A stretch of 64,000 nucleotides of DNA from a virus (IMGVR_UViG_3300050821_003663:39678-103677), one strand, 5' to 3'; shown: positions 18,203 through 26,921, numbered from the stretch's first letter. Notes: generated by a model not told the origin, from the letters alone. A program made the numbers and translations.

Positions 18203-18406
18203 ATGAAGACGATAAAGCGCTGGATACGTAACTGGCTGGGGGTCAACGGAGACTCATCGTATCCGCACCGCTTCGTCTGCCTCCTGAACTGGAGGGACAT
18301 AGTTATCGGCGTCGACGGTAACGGCGACATGTACGAGCTACGGCAACACAGCTACGACGGGGAGATGGTTGTGCAGTTGATGATGAAGAATCCACTGGAG
18401 AGGTGA
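18203..18406 (+). CDS. Small unknown protein, 67 aa
   Basis: Basic N-terminus (MKTIKRWIRNWLG) and a beta-rich remainder. GGAGGAGG lies just before ATG 18203. It sits between the possible annealing protein and the KTSC gene. No family recognised. Confidence 0.55.
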   Translation: MKTIKRWIRNWLGVNGDSSYPHRFVCLLNWRDIVIGVDGNGDMYELRQHSYDGEMVVQLMMKNPLER

Positions 18407-18409
18407 GTG

Positions 18410-18643
18410 ATGGCAGACGAGCAGGAAGATTTCGACATGCAGGAAGTGGTGAGCGGCCGCGTCAGCGCTCTGGGGTACGACGCTCCGACGAAGCGGATGC
18501 GGGCTCAGTTCCCCAACGGCCGCGTGGCTGAATACGAGGGCGTTCCGGAAGAGGTTTATGGGGCGGTGATGGCGTCACCCAGCATCGGCCAAGCTTTCGG
18601 GTCCATGATCGTCAACGGCGGATTTCCGTTCAAGTACGTATGA
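18410..18643 (+). CDS. KTSC-domain protein
   Basis: 77 residues matching the KTSC fold nearly end to end: a strand at 'VSALGYDAPTKRMRAQFPNG', then 'EYEGVPEEVYGAVMASPSIGQAF' and a final FPFKYV. KTSC domains are found alone or next to nucleases and lysyl-tRNA synthetase-like proteins and are thought to bind nucleic acid. ATG 18410 (or GTG 18407) follows GGAGAGG. Its stop overlaps the start of the nuclease-like gene (ATGA), so the two are translated together. Confidence 0.75.
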   Translation: MADEQEDFDMQEVVSGRVSALGYDAPTKRMRAQFPNGRVAEYEGVPEEVYGAVMASPSIGQAFGSMIVNGGFPFKYV

Positions 18644-19290
18644 GCCGAGACTGGGGAATCGAGATACCGGGAGGCTTCTTCGATGAAGAGCGCCATCGCT
18701 ACCGTGACGAGAGAGGAGTGATCGTACCCTCAAGCACCCAGGTATTCACCATCCACGGCATGAACGATTTCAGCGCGGCGAATCAGGAAGACGTGGAGTG
18801 GAAGAGGCTTTACGGGGACGCGGTTCACGAAGCTGTCAGGTTCTTAGTCGAGGGCGATTTAGACACGGACACCTTAGATTCGGAAGTTGAGCCGGCGGTA
18901 ACCGGGATCGGCGGCCGCTTGAAGGATATAGATTTTCAGCTTGAAGCTGTAGAAGAGAGAATGATCGCAAACTGCTGTGGCATGAAGTACGGGATGACCC
19001 TAGATTTACGTGGAACCTGCGAGCATCTCGGAAAGCGTCGGAGCGTCGTGATCGACGAAAAAACGGGTTCTAAGTTTTCGCAGACGTGGATGTGGCAGGT
19101 AGGCTCATATCTCATCCCTCAGCCGCGAGTTCCGCTGGGATGGCTCGGAATGGTGCTTCAGGTAGAGCCGAGGGGTAAGGTAGCACCGCATTTTGTTCCG
19201 GATGTGGGGCGAGCAAAGATGGAGTTTCAGGCGTTATTGGCGTCGGCGATCTTGAAACTAAACTACGGGTACGCCAACCTTGGAGGGTAA
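18640..19290 (+). CDS. PD-(D/E)XK (RecB/Cas4-like) nuclease-family protein
   Basis: 216 residues. 'YGDAVHEAVRFLVEGD' (about 60-75) matches the first helix with its His in RecB-type nucleases. 'VIDEKTG' (about 129-135) is the D-x-K core, followed by 'TWMWQVGSYL', the Gln-containing helix. The acid before the core appears as E in RGTCEHLG rather than the usual D, so metal binding should be checked. It probably supplies an exonuclease for phage recombination with the protein of 16883-18193. Fold assignment rests on the spacing of these motifs. Confidence 0.65.
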   Translation: MSRDWGIEIPGGFFDEERHRYRDERGVIVPSSTQVFTIHGMNDFSAANQEDVEWKRLYGDAVHEAVRFLVEGDLDTDTLDSEVEPAVTGIGGRLKDIDFQLEAVEERMIANCCGMKYGMTLDLRGTCEHLGKRRSVVIDEKTGSKFSQTWMWQVGSYLIPQPRVPLGWLGMVLQVEPRGKVAPHFVPDVGRAKMEFQALLASAILKLNYGYANLGG

Positions 19291-19292
19291 CG

Positions 19293-20054
19293 ATGACAGA
19301 AGCAACATTGGAGAAGGCAAAGTCGACAGCAATCATTTTGGCAAACGCCGGGGAGCTTCTGGGGCCGGATTCGCCATACGATCAGGGGCGCAGGGCGCTC
19401 AAGAAAGAGTACGGCTCGGTCCTCACGAACGCGAAGGAGTTCAAGGAGATTACGTCGCACGAAGACGCGGAAAAGGCGGCACAGTTTGGTCGACTCCTGC
19501 AGGTGGCAAGCCAAGAGACGGAGAGCTACTTCAAGCGTGTCAAGGTGCAGATCGACAATATCAAGAAGCCGGTATTGGAGGCCGAAAAGCAGGACATCGG
19601 CGCCTACGCCGAAGAGAAGATGCGCATCAGCCGGCTGCAGGTCGCATGGGATCAGCAGGTTCGTCGCGAGCGGGAAGAGAGCGACCGTATCGCCCGCGAA
19701 GCGGCCGAACGTCAGGCGCGTGAAGACCGGCTGAATGAGGCTGTAGCGCTGGAGTCGATGGGAGAGGCGGAGCAAGCCGAGGCTGTCTTGGACGAACCCA
19801 TCTACACCCCCCCTGTGGTGACCCAGGTGGCGTCGGCGCCACGTATCCAGGGTAAGGTAGCCAAGGTCAGCTACTCGGCCAAGGTGACGAACCTGATGGA
19901 CTTGGTGAGGGCTGTGGCGGCCGGGAAGGCCCCGATACAGTCCCTCGTGGCAAACGAATCGTTTATCAACGCGCAGGCGCGAGCATTCAAGGACGGATTT
20001 TCTCTGCCGGGGTGTGAGCTGCAGCGAGAAGAGTCGGTACACTATCGGGGATAG
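19293..20054 (+). CDS. Coiled-coil recombination-associated phage protein
   Basis: 253 residues: a helical N-terminus, a long charged coiled coil (about 105-170, RREREESDRIAREAAERQAR) and a C-terminal domain with 'VTNLMDLVRAVAAGKAPIQS' and a 'PGCEL' ending. This architecture is common in phage recombination modules next to RecB-like nucleases, where its function is still unknown. Gene start is ATG 19293 after GGAGGG. A short inverted repeat just beyond the stop (20046-20063, GGGGATAG/CTACCCC) has no T-run and is not called a terminator. Confidence 0.6.
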   Translation: MTEATLEKAKSTAIILANAGELLGPDSPYDQGRRALKKEYGSVLTNAKEFKEITSHEDAEKAAQFGRLLQVASQETESYFKRVKVQIDNIKKPVLEAEKQDIGAYAEEKMRISRLQVAWDQQVRREREESDRIAREAAERQAREDRLNEAVALESMGEAEQAEAVLDEPIYTPPVVTQVASAPRIQGKVAKVSYSAKVTNLMDLVRAVAAGKAPIQSLVANESFINAQARAFKDGFSLPGCELQREESVHYRG

Positions 20055-20087
20055 AAACTACCCCCAAAATCGTAAGGGAGAAGACCA

Positions 20088-20588
20088 TTGAAAATAGCGA
20101 ATTATTTCTTGACCGCCTGCATCCTGTTGTCCACAGCAGGGTACGCCCAACAACCGGCCGCTTCATCGTCGGCGATAACAATCAAGCCAACCCCTGCCTC
20201 TGACGCCCTAAACGCAACGGCGAAAGATATGACCGAAACAGCCAAGAGCCTTGACACGGCCACACAGCAAGCGCGCAGCGCTTTCGACATGAGCGTGAAG
20301 TCACTCAACGACTCACTCTCAGCCAAGACGAAAGATCTGATGGATGAGTTGAAGTCCGACAAGAAGTACGCGCCGAAGCTGAAAGAGATCGAGACCATTC
20401 AGCAGCAGCAGAAAGATGCTATAAGCGAGGCGCAAAAGAAGTTCAACGCGAGCGCAGGACCGCTACAGCAGAAGGTTGCCACAGACCAAGCGCTCATCGA
20501 CGGATTGGTGCCAGTAGTGCGCAAAGAAAGCGGCCTTCCGCCCACAGCTAAGTTCGACGCGAAAACGCAAGAGTGGTCGACAAAATAA
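20088..20588 (+). CDS. Secreted helical protein with signal peptide
   Basis: 166 residues from TTG 20088, chosen because AAGGGAG (20074-20080) is 7 bases upstream and the resulting N-terminus is a typical signal peptide (NYFLTACILLSTAGYA, cut before QQP). The mature part is a long amphipathic helix region rich in Lys, Ala, Asp and Ser. A secreted protein in the middle of the replication block is unexpected. It may act in the periplasm, for example in superinfection exclusion. Function unknown. Confidence 0.6.
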   Translation: MKIANYFLTACILLSTAGYAQQPAASSSAITIKPTPASDALNATAKDMTETAKSLDTATQQARSAFDMSVKSLNDSLSAKTKDLMDELKSDKKYAPKLKEIETIQQQQKDAISEAQKKFNASAGPLQQKVATDQALIDGLVPVVRKESGLPPTAKFDAKTQEWSTK

Positions 20589-20591
20589 GCC

Positions 20592-20978
20592 GTGAGCGTA
20601 AACGTCCAGATCATCAACGAGAAGTCGCGGGCGCTGTATGACAAGCTGCCGCGTCCGCTGCTTTCTCAGCTTGCCGAGATCCATAGAATCTCCGTAAGAG
20701 ACTTTGCGAGCATCTTCCAGATCTCGAAGTCCCACGCGGAAGAGGTGTTGAACCACAAGACGATGCCTTCGTTGGAACTGGGGATCCGGATAGCCCGCTA
20801 CTTCGACGTAACGACGGACGAGCTCTTGGCGTGGCGGGTAGACGATGACGGATCGCGGAGGCCGCTGGTGATTGCGATTCCTGGGGGAGGGACGGTTCGG
20901 CTCAACAATAAGAACCCGGATTCAGACCCGATGGAGGTTGTCAGGGAGTTGGCGAGGTACTTCAAGGAGGGCAAGTGA
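20592..20978 (+). CDS. XRE-like helix-turn-helix regulator
   Basis: 128 residues from GTG 20592. Residues about 20-63 read as a helix-turn-helix ('ISVRDFASIFQISKSHAEEVL') followed by 'ELGIRIARYFDVTTDELLAW', the XRE-family closing helices. The C-terminal part has a Gly-rich strand (VIAIPGGGTVRL). It may control the replication genes that follow; its stop overlaps the GTG of the RuvC-like gene. A second regulator distinct from the one at 16500-16886. Confidence 0.7.
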   Translation: MSVNVQIINEKSRALYDKLPRPLLSQLAEIHRISVRDFASIFQISKSHAEEVLNHKTMPSLELGIRIARYFDVTTDELLAWRVDDDGSRRPLVIAIPGGGTVRLNNKNPDSDPMEVVRELARYFKEGK

Positions 20979-21559
20979 TATTCATTGGCATAGATCCGGG
21001 GAGCAGTGGGGCAATAGCCGTCATTGACGGCAAGAGGATCGAGTTCTACGACACGCCGACGCTCGCCATCAAGGTCGGAAAGACCATCAAGAATAAGCAG
21101 GACGCCGCGCAGTGCGCTCTCATGCTCCGGCAGATCACGGCGGTCCACCAGGGTGACGTGAAGGTCACTATCGAGCGCGTGGCGCCGATGCCGAGCTTCA
21201 AAGGCCCAGACGGCGAGGATAAGCCGCAGGCGATGGGCGTGACGTCCGCCTTCACCTTCGGAGAGGGGTTCGGAATCTGGCAGGGAGTGTGTGCTGGCCT
21301 CCTCTTGCCGTACCAGTTCGTTCACCCGGCCACATGGAAGAAAGCGATGATGCCGGGGATGACGAAGGACAAGGATTCCAGCCGCGCCAGGGTGATGCAG
21401 CTCTACCCGCAATGCACCCCGGACATCGCGAGGAAGAAGGATCATGCGCGGGCAGACGCGCTCCTCATCGCGGTGTGGGCTCAACGGGAGTACGACTTCG
21501 GCGAACCACCGATACCGAAGAAGCAGGAAACCGTAATACACGGGCTATTTGAAGACTGA
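20975..21559 (+). CDS. RuvC-like Holliday junction resolvase
   Basis: 194 residues from GTG 20975 behind AAGGAGG. The RNase H-fold motifs are in place: D7 in 'GIDPGSSGA', E67 in 'TIERV', and 'DHARADALL' with D156/D161 near the C-terminus, matching the four acidic positions of RuvC. Predicted to cut branched DNA formed during replication, recombination or before packaging. Length fits RuvC (about 170-190 residues). Stop/start overlap couples it to the XRE gene upstream. Confidence 0.85.
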   Translation: MIFIGIDPGSSGAIAVIDGKRIEFYDTPTLAIKVGKTIKNKQDAAQCALMLRQITAVHQGDVKVTIERVAPMPSFKGPDGEDKPQAMGVTSAFTFGEGFGIWQGVCAGLLLPYQFVHPATWKKAMMPGMTKDKDSSRARVMQLYPQCTPDIARKKDHARADALLIAVWAQREYDFGEPPIPKKQETVIHGLFED

Positions 21560-21576
21560 AAGCGAGGGAGCGCAGA

Positions 21577-22113
21577 ATGGCGAAGCAAAAAACGAAGCTA
21601 GGCGATTTTTTCGAGGGCAAGCGGCGACAGTGCCGACTGGCGGATTACCACACACTGAAAGACGAGAAAGACCATCTGCGGTTGAAGTTGATGGTAGAGA
21701 TGCCGCTGACCGGACAGCCGCAGCACGGCATCCATGACCAGTTTGCAGAGCCATTCCTCATCATGGTGAAGAAGAATAGCGCCTGCAATCAGTCAAAGGT
21801 GAATGCGCTGATCGACTCTGCAGAGGTTGGGATCTTCACCACCGGCGACATAAAGAACGCGGTTACACGGACGAACGGCGCCAGCCTTCAGGACTTCCAG
21901 TTGGTAGCCAAAGGCCACGAAGAGAAGCGCTCAGTCGCGCTCCACTTCACGACCTACATCCCCTTCACCGAGCCGCTGAAGCAGTGGGTGCTGGACCTCC
22001 TCCACAAGGACTTCTTCATGGAGGTAGTGCCCGCACAGATGAAGCTGGAAGACCCGAAGGATCCTCCGGTGAACAAGAAGAAGAAACCGGAGCAAGTTGG
22101 ACTGCTGAACTAG
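21577..22113 (+). CDS. Unknown replication-block protein, 178 aa
   Basis: Mixed alpha/beta protein with a basic N-terminus ('KLGDFFEGKRRQCRL') and a Lys-rich C-terminal tail (VNKKKKPEQVGLLN). GGGAG lies before ATG 21577. Its location between the resolvase and the helicase-loader candidate suggests a DNA-binding accessory role, for instance a single-strand-binding-type protein, but no OB-fold signature could be made out. Confidence 0.5.
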   Translation: MAKQKTKLGDFFEGKRRQCRLADYHTLKDEKDHLRLKLMVEMPLTGQPQHGIHDQFAEPFLIMVKKNSACNQSKVNALIDSAEVGIFTTGDIKNAVTRTNGASLQDFQLVAKGHEEKRSVALHFTTYIPFTEPLKQWVLDLLHKDFFMEVVPAQMKLEDPKDPPVNKKKKPEQVGLLN

Positions 22114-22272
22114 ACTGCGGTATTCTAGCTTCGCCTTGAGCGGTGGCTGGGGAGCTATCACTCTCGGAAGTACGGACGTGAATGATGGCATGTCTGTGCG
22201 ACCCTCCAAGGGCCGGTGCGCTCCCCCAGAGCTGCCGGCCCCCTCCACCCCATCTATCATTGGGAGGAACCC
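22114..22272 (+). promoter_or_regulatory. 159-base leader with a strong hairpin
   Basis: No credible gene occupies this gap. It contains an inverted repeat GGCCGG (22211-22216)/CCGGCC (22235-22240) enclosing GCTC/GAGC (22220-22223/22229-22232), so a stem of about ten pairs can form some 30 bases before the GGGAGGA site (22262-22268) of the replication genes. There is no T-run, so it is not a normal terminator. It may regulate translation or be a processing site. Confidence 0.4.
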
Positions 22273-22767
22273 TTGAAAGTAACGCTCGATTCGGCAGTGC
22301 TGGAAAAGCTGTCCCCACGGGGGATGCTGGCCTACATCGCCTACTCACTCAACAAGAAAAAGGCCGCATCTCCGGCAAAGTTTGCCGCACTTGTCCGCAT
22401 CAAGGAAGAGGTGATGGCGGAGGGGCTGCAGAATCTATGGGCCAACCTTCCTGAAGTCCAAAATTTGGACCCCAAGCCAGCCGCGAAGAAAGAGTTTGTG
22501 CTGCCCGCATGGGTTCCGCCTACCACGTGGAACGCATACGTGCAGATGCGAAGAGGGATCGGCAAGCCCATGACAGAGCAGGCTATGGCAATCGCCGTAA
22601 ACAAGCTGGCCAAGCTCAAAGACGAAGGGTACAAGCCCACCGAAGTACTGGATCAGTCAATCTTCAACTCATGGCAAGGACTCTTCCCGGTAAAAACTGA
22701 TGGATTCAGCGTCACGGCAAACGGAGCGGCACCGGTGAAGCTTCGTGAGACGGAGTTCAAGCTATGA
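22273..22767 (+). CDS. Putative replication initiator or helicase loader
   Basis: 164 residues from TTG 22273, set by GGGAGGA 4 bases before it. The C-terminal half ('WNAYVQMRRGIGKPMTEQAM', then 'DQSIFNSWQGLFP') matches a pattern seen at the end of phage DnaD/DnaC-like replication proteins. The N-terminal half is helical. One copy of GTCCAAAATTTGGAC (22456-22470) is read here as VQNLD. It overlaps the DnaB gene by ATGA, which supports a partner role in helicase loading. Function inferred. Confidence 0.55.
   Translation: MKVTLDSAVLEKLSPRGMLAYIAYSLNKKKAASPAKFAALVRIKEEVMAEGLQNLWANLPEVQNLDPKPAAKKEFVLPAWVPPTTWNAYVQMRRGIGKPMTEQAMAIAVNKLAKLKDEGYKPTEVLDQSIFNSWQGLFPVKTDGFSVTANGAAPVKLRETEFKL
22456..22470. 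repeat. Near-palindrome GTCCAAAATTTGGAC, coding copy
   Basis: Exact copy inside the putative helicase-loader gene, read as VQNLD and followed by P as in the giant protein copy. Confidence 0.75.
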
Positions 22768-24098
22768 AAGAGGAGATCCCGTACGAAGAGGGTTATAACT
22801 ACATCGAACACGCTGAATGTACCGTGCTGGGGGGGATGCTGGTCGACGAGGTCGCGGTGCAAGATGCGGCTAAACTCCTATCGACCGAGGACTTCAACGT
22901 CAGTTCCCATCGGACCATCTACCGGGCTATGAACAACCTAATTGATGAAGGCGAGAAGGTTGACATAATGACCGTCTCCAGTGAGCTTGACCGGATGAAG
23001 CAGATAGGGTCAATTGGCGGTCGCGCCTACCTCGCCTCTCTCAGCGAGGGCCTACCCCGCAGACTCAGCATTGAAAGCTACGTCCGCATCGTCAAATCAG
23101 CCGCGCTGGCGAGAAACTGCTGGAGGATATGTGACAAGGGGATCACCCGGATCCAAGACCGCTCGGAAGATCCACGCATCATCATGCTGGACATCGAGAA
23201 GCAACTTGAAGCCGCGAGGCACGACTACACCGAAGATGTGACACTGCAAGATCAGGGAGAGGCCGAGCTGGAGTCGATACGCCGTCAACGTGTTGACGAG
23301 GAGCAAGTGTTTGTTCCCAGCGGGCTCGACGTGTACGACGTCTCGCAGGGCGGCTACGCCATCAAGGAAGTGACGGTGATCGGAGCTCGCCCCGGTATAG
23401 GCAAGAGCACGTTGTTGAGGCAGGGCGTGGTGAAGAATTGCCTCAAGGCCAACTTCGTTCACCTGTTTACCCCGGAAATGCCATCGGGACAGGTTATCCG
23501 CTACATGGCCTCGTATATGGCGAAGGTTCCGTTCCGCCGGCTGCGTCACGCGAAGCGACTAGACGACGCCCAGATGGCCGACGTGGAGGCAGCCATCATC
23601 GACATCATGGCATGGCCGCTCAAGATAGAAGACGAGAGTCCGCTGACGCTGGATGAGCTCATTGCAAAAGCACGGTCTATCAAAAGGAAGCAGAATACCA
23701 AACTCCTTGGGGTTGACTACCTTCAAAAACTGAAGTATCACGGCAAGGTGGAACACCGACACATTCAGGTGACGGACGCAATGGTTGAGCTGACATCGCT
23801 GTGCAAGAACGAGAACATCGCGGGCGTCGTTCTGAGTTCAATTACCGAAGCAACCGGGAAGGATCGCAACCGGCCGCCAACGAAAGCCGACCTTCGGCAG
23901 TCAGGCGACATCCAGTTCGAGGCGAACACGGTAATCCTCATGCACCGGGAGATCGACGCGGAGACGCATCAGCCACAGCCGAAGTGCTCCATCATCATCG
24001 ACAAGGCCCGCTCCGACCAGTCCGGGATCAAAGAGGTGTTTTTCAACGGTGAGTACATCTACTTCGAGGAAGCGCAAACGTACCTGAAGGGGTTCTAA
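22764..24098 (+). CDS. dnaB: Replicative DNA helicase, DnaB family
   Basis: 444 residues, close to bacterial DnaB. The N-terminal domain begins at 'EHAECTVLGGMLVDE' (about 12-26), and the RecA-like motor carries Walker A ARPGIGKS (K214, S215) and Walker B 'LLGVDYLQ' (D318). The C-terminal part has 'RQSGDIQFEANTVILMHRE', typical of DnaB family motif H4. It unwinds DNA at the phage replication fork, probably with host DNA polymerase, because no phage polymerase is seen in the window. ATG overlaps the loader-candidate stop. Confidence 0.93.
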   Translation: MKEEIPYEEGYNYIEHAECTVLGGMLVDEVAVQDAAKLLSTEDFNVSSHRTIYRAMNNLIDEGEKVDIMTVSSELDRMKQIGSIGGRAYLASLSEGLPRRLSIESYVRIVKSAALARNCWRICDKGITRIQDRSEDPRIIMLDIEKQLEAARHDYTEDVTLQDQGEAELESIRRQRVDEEQVFVPSGLDVYDVSQGGYAIKEVTVIGARPGIGKSTLLRQGVVKNCLKANFVHLFTPEMPSGQVIRYMASYMAKVPFRRLRHAKRLDDAQMADVEAAIIDIMAWPLKIEDESPLTLDELIAKARSIKRKQNTKLLGVDYLQKLKYHGKVEHRHIQVTDAMVELTSLCKNENIAGVVLSSITEATGKDRNRPPTKADLRQSGDIQFEANTVILMHREIDAETHQPQPKCSIIIDKARSDQSGIKEVFFNGEYIYFEEAQTYLKGF

Positions 24099-24117
24099 AA
24101 GAGGGGAGATCCACGCG

Positions 24118-24885
24118 ATGGTTTCAGAAGCGGAGCAAATCAAGAAGATCAAGGCAGAGGCGAAAGAGCACTTCGAGGCCATCAGGTTAGCCCAAGAGTC
24201 CAACTCCCGAAGCTCAATGGTGATCGGCTTCCACGCCTATCGGATGAAGATCAACAAACTCTTCCAAGTGATCGGCTTCGAGACGGAGGATGACGCACGT
24301 AAGGCCGCCGGCGTCGGAGAGTCCACCTGGTATGCGAACATCCGGCTGGCGGAACAATTCAAGGAACTTCCGGAGAAGCAGTTCGTATCCATGAAGCAGG
24401 CGAACGCGAAGGCGCTCGCGGATCTGCCAGAGTCGAAGCGGCTGTCGACCGAGTGGATACGGATGGCGGCCGTGGAGAAGATCGAGATCTTCGCGGAGAA
24501 GTGCGACCACGAGATGAACGGCAAGGCAAGGGCTTCGGACACGAAGGAGCGCTCGACCACGCTGAAGGAAGTCTCGGTTCCTGCCAGCCGGAAGACGGTG
24601 ATCGTGCAGAAGGCAAAGCTCTACGCGGAGCAGCACGGGATCGAGCCAGACACCGGCAAGGCTATCGAGATGGCACTCATCGAAGCGACGGACGGCATGA
24701 CCCTCATCAACGCCATCACCAACGCTCTCAAGCGGGTGAAGACGTGCAAGGACATCATCTTCGGTGAGTACAGTGCGGCGGAGGCGCTGACGAAGGTGGA
24801 CGAGGAGCTGGATGCGATGGTGCTTGACTTCGACGCGGCACTACTCAACAAGGAGAACGAAGTAGTAGAGGAGGTTCCAGGATGA
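24118..24885 (+). CDS. Unknown replication-block protein, 255 aa
   Basis: A helical, charged protein. The segment about 55-85 ('ARKAAGVGESTWYANIRLAE') looks like a helix-turn-helix, and 'VSMKQANAKALADLPESKRL' follows, similar to the DNA-binding part of ParB/KorB-like proteins. GAGGGGAG lies before ATG 24118. Probably a DNA-binding protein acting with DnaB. Its stop overlaps the next start (ATGA). Family not identified. Confidence 0.5.
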   Translation: MVSEAEQIKKIKAEAKEHFEAIRLAQESNSRSSMVIGFHAYRMKINKLFQVIGFETEDDARKAAGVGESTWYANIRLAEQFKELPEKQFVSMKQANAKALADLPESKRLSTEWIRMAAVEKIEIFAEKCDHEMNGKARASDTKERSTTLKEVSVPASRKTVIVQKAKLYAEQHGIEPDTGKAIEMALIEATDGMTLINAITNALKRVKTCKDIIFGEYSAAEALTKVDEELDAMVLDFDAALLNKENEVVEEVPG

Positions 24886-25226
24886 GAGCATGGTTTTCGG
24901 CAGCGGCCATAGTGGTGTTTCTCCTTGCGGTGACGGCGCTCTTTTTGGTGCATGAGTTCCCGCCAACTCCGCGAACGATTGGGCAGGTTTGCACGCTGCG
25001 GAAGGTTCCCGGAGGCCCACCGTTCGGAGACATGTACTACTGGCAAGACACCAGCGGAAAAGTCCCGGACGGGATCTGCGCTGATATGTATCCAGCGGGA
25101 ATCAACGGGTGGGGCGTAGATCTTCCACGGCCGCATCAGGCCACACTGACTCAGGAGTTTCCCACTTACGACGCTGCGGTAGCCTGGGTAGAGAGTCAGC
25201 CGTATCTGAAGAGGCACACGCGATGA
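24882..25226 (+). CDS. Membrane-anchored or secreted small protein, 114 aa
   Basis: One N-terminal hydrophobic segment (about 5-24, FSAAAIVVFLLAVTALFLVH) without a clear cleavage site, then an exported domain with C37 and C67 that could form a disulfide. Overlaps both neighbours by ATGA. Function unknown. Confidence 0.55.
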   Translation: MRAWFSAAAIVVFLLAVTALFLVHEFPPTPRTIGQVCTLRKVPGGPPFGDMYYWQDTSGKVPDGICADMYPAGINGWGVDLPRPHQATLTQEFPTYDAAVAWVESQPYLKRHTR

Positions 25227-25540
25227 TTCAGCGCTACACCCCGCTCAAGCGAACGCCGATCAGGAAGAGGCGCAACAAGCCACGTCCCGGTCGAATCGAG
25301 GGCGAGGAGCTTCAAGCGCAGCGATGGAGGATATTCCAGCGTGACAAGGGTATCTGCGTGAAGTGCGGCCGCAAGGTCATATTCAATGCACCTGACGAGT
25401 GGCCAAACAGCTTCCACCGTGCTCACAGGAGAAACAAACGGATGTGGGGAGATGACGACAGCAACGTAGAGAGCAACTGTGGCGACTGCCATCGCGAGCA
25501 TCACACCGGCGGCAAGGTCGTACCGCCAAAGGCGACGTAA
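25223..25540 (+). CDS. HNH endonuclease
   Basis: 105 residues from ATG 25223. Shows the HNH zinc site C45xxC48 and C86xxCH (86-90), the first catalytic His in 'HRAHRR' (about 65-70) and 'HREHH' at the end. The basic N-terminus probably binds DNA. Free-standing HNH enzymes are often encoded beside phage terminase and assist packaging or nicking. Here it closes the replication block instead, so it could equally be a homing-type or replication nuclease. Confidence 0.8.
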   Translation: MIQRYTPLKRTPIRKRRNKPRPGRIEGEELQAQRWRIFQRDKGICVKCGRKVIFNAPDEWPNSFHRAHRRNKRMWGDDDSNVESNCGDCHREHHTGGKVVPPKAT

Positions 25541-25551
25541 AGCATATTCTT

Positions 25552-25578
25552 GTAGCGAGAAAAACTTCTCATTGCTAC
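25552..25578 (+). promoter_or_regulatory. Stem-loop before the fibre cassette
   Basis: GTAGC-GAGAA (25552-25561) can pair with TTCTC (25566-25570) and GCTAC (25574-25578), leaving a 3-base bulge. The hairpin lies 11 bases before the GTG of the first fibre gene and has no T-run, so a translational or processing role is more likely than termination. Confidence 0.4.
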
Positions 25579-25588
25579 GCTCTAAGGC

Positions 25589-26902
25589 GTGAGGACCACG
25601 CTCAAGCTGCTTCTTGTGGCCATACTCTGCTGTGTCCCAGCAGCAGCTCAGACGGCTGTTATCTCCGGTCAGGCAGTCAATCAGTATGGGCAACCCGTTC
25701 CATTCGCACAGGTTAGAGTATGTAACGTAACTCTATCGGGGAACCCCTGCGACACAACCGGCGTTACCCTCTATCAGGATTACACTCGGCTCACACCCAT
25801 CGGGAATCCCGCCAGCGCAGATCAGTACGGCAACTATCTCATCTACGTCGGAGCGCTCGCATCGCCGAATCTCTACCTCGTGCAGCTCTCACCGGCAGCG
25901 GGGATTACATTCAACTACGGGTTCAACGGACCATTCTTGAGCGCATCGGGCGGAACGATCACGGGGAACCTCGTCGTCACGGGGATCTTTACAGCCGGAA
26001 CGATCAATACGCTATCGACCTACGAGGTGAACGGTTCGCAGATCGCGAGCTCTAATCTGGCCGACGGTAGCAACCTGGCCAAGCTAAACGCTTCGAACAT
26101 CTTCACCGGAGCAACGCAGACCGCGCCAATCTTCAACGCGACGACGCAATTTCAGGTGAACGGCATCCAGATCGCCAGCGCCAACCTCTCGGACGGAAGC
26201 AATCTCGCCAAGCTAAACGCAGCGAACGTATTCACCGGGTCACCTCAGACCGTGAACGTACTGAATGCGACAACCGTCAACAGTGCTGGCTACCTCGTTG
26301 GCAGCTCGGGAGGGAGTGCTGGCCAAGTACTATGCTCGAACGGCTCATCTCTCAACTCTCTTTGCACGGTCTACTCTCCGTCGAACACGCCCTTCTACCA
26401 AACCGTAAAGAGCCTATCGACGAGCATGACACAGCGCCTAGCGCTGGAGTTCACAGGGAGATTTGCTCTGACCGACTCAGCCTCACCGTCCCAGACCGGC
26501 GTGGATCTCAACGGCACGGGAACGGGAGGCAAGGCCGTCACAGCCACGGCCGCAGGGGCGGCGGGCAACTGTGGCTTCTGGACAGGCGCCGGAGACATCG
26601 GGGACAGCGGGGTTCCTTGTGCGCCTCAGATCGAGACCATCAGCGTGCCGGCAGGGTCAACCTGTACGACATCCGGTGCGAGTGACGCGGTTTGCACATT
26701 CCTTGTCACCTGGCCGGCGGCGTTCCCGAATACGAATTACACCGTGACCTGTACCGCAGGAGCGCTTACGGCGGGAACTGTGCTTATTGGGCCACGATGG
26801 TCAAACAAGACGACCACTGGAGTGACGATAACGATTCAGAACGGGACCAACGACGGAGCACTGGCAACGAATGCCCCAGTGGATTGCACGGGCATTGCCT
26901 GA
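25589..26902 (+). CDS. Fibre-like surface protein with signal peptide, 437 aa
   Basis: GTG 25589 gives a strong signal peptide (KLLLVAILCCVPAAA, cut before QTA). The next 100 residues ('ISGQAVNQYGQPVPFAQVRV') look like a carboxypeptidase-regulatory or Ig-like beta domain. The middle contains two near-identical repeats around 'VNGSQIASSNLADGSNLAKL' and 'VNGIQIASANLSDGSNLAKL', as in phage tail fibres. The C-terminus is a Cys-containing beta domain. First gene of a seven-gene cassette. Signal peptides are unusual for phage fibres, which are normally assembled in the cytoplasm. Confidence 0.7.
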   Translation: MRTTLKLLLVAILCCVPAAAQTAVISGQAVNQYGQPVPFAQVRVCNVTLSGNPCDTTGVTLYQDYTRLTPIGNPASADQYGNYLIYVGALASPNLYLVQLSPAAGITFNYGFNGPFLSASGGTITGNLVVTGIFTAGTINTLSTYEVNGSQIASSNLADGSNLAKLNASNIFTGATQTAPIFNATTQFQVNGIQIASANLSDGSNLAKLNAANVFTGSPQTVNVLNATTVNSAGYLVGSSGGSAGQVLCSNGSSLNSLCTVYSPSNTPFYQTVKSLSTSMTQRLALEFTGRFALTDSASPSQTGVDLNGTGTGGKAVTATAAGAAGNCGFWTGAGDIGDSGVPCAPQIETISVPAGSTCTTSGASDAVCTFLVTWPAAFPNTNYTVTCTAGALTAGTVLIGPRWSNKTTTGVTITIQNGTNDGALATNAPVDCTGIA

Positions 26903-26921
26903 GAAGTACTGGGAGGAATAG

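Noticed and set aside
20046-20063. Inverted repeat GGGGATAG/CTACCCC after 19293-20054
   Set aside because: Has a bulge and no T-run; not enough for a terminator call.
20798-21541. Minus-strand open frame of 247 codons
   Set aside because: Antisense to the RuvC-like gene whose catalytic motifs are intact; no ribosome site.
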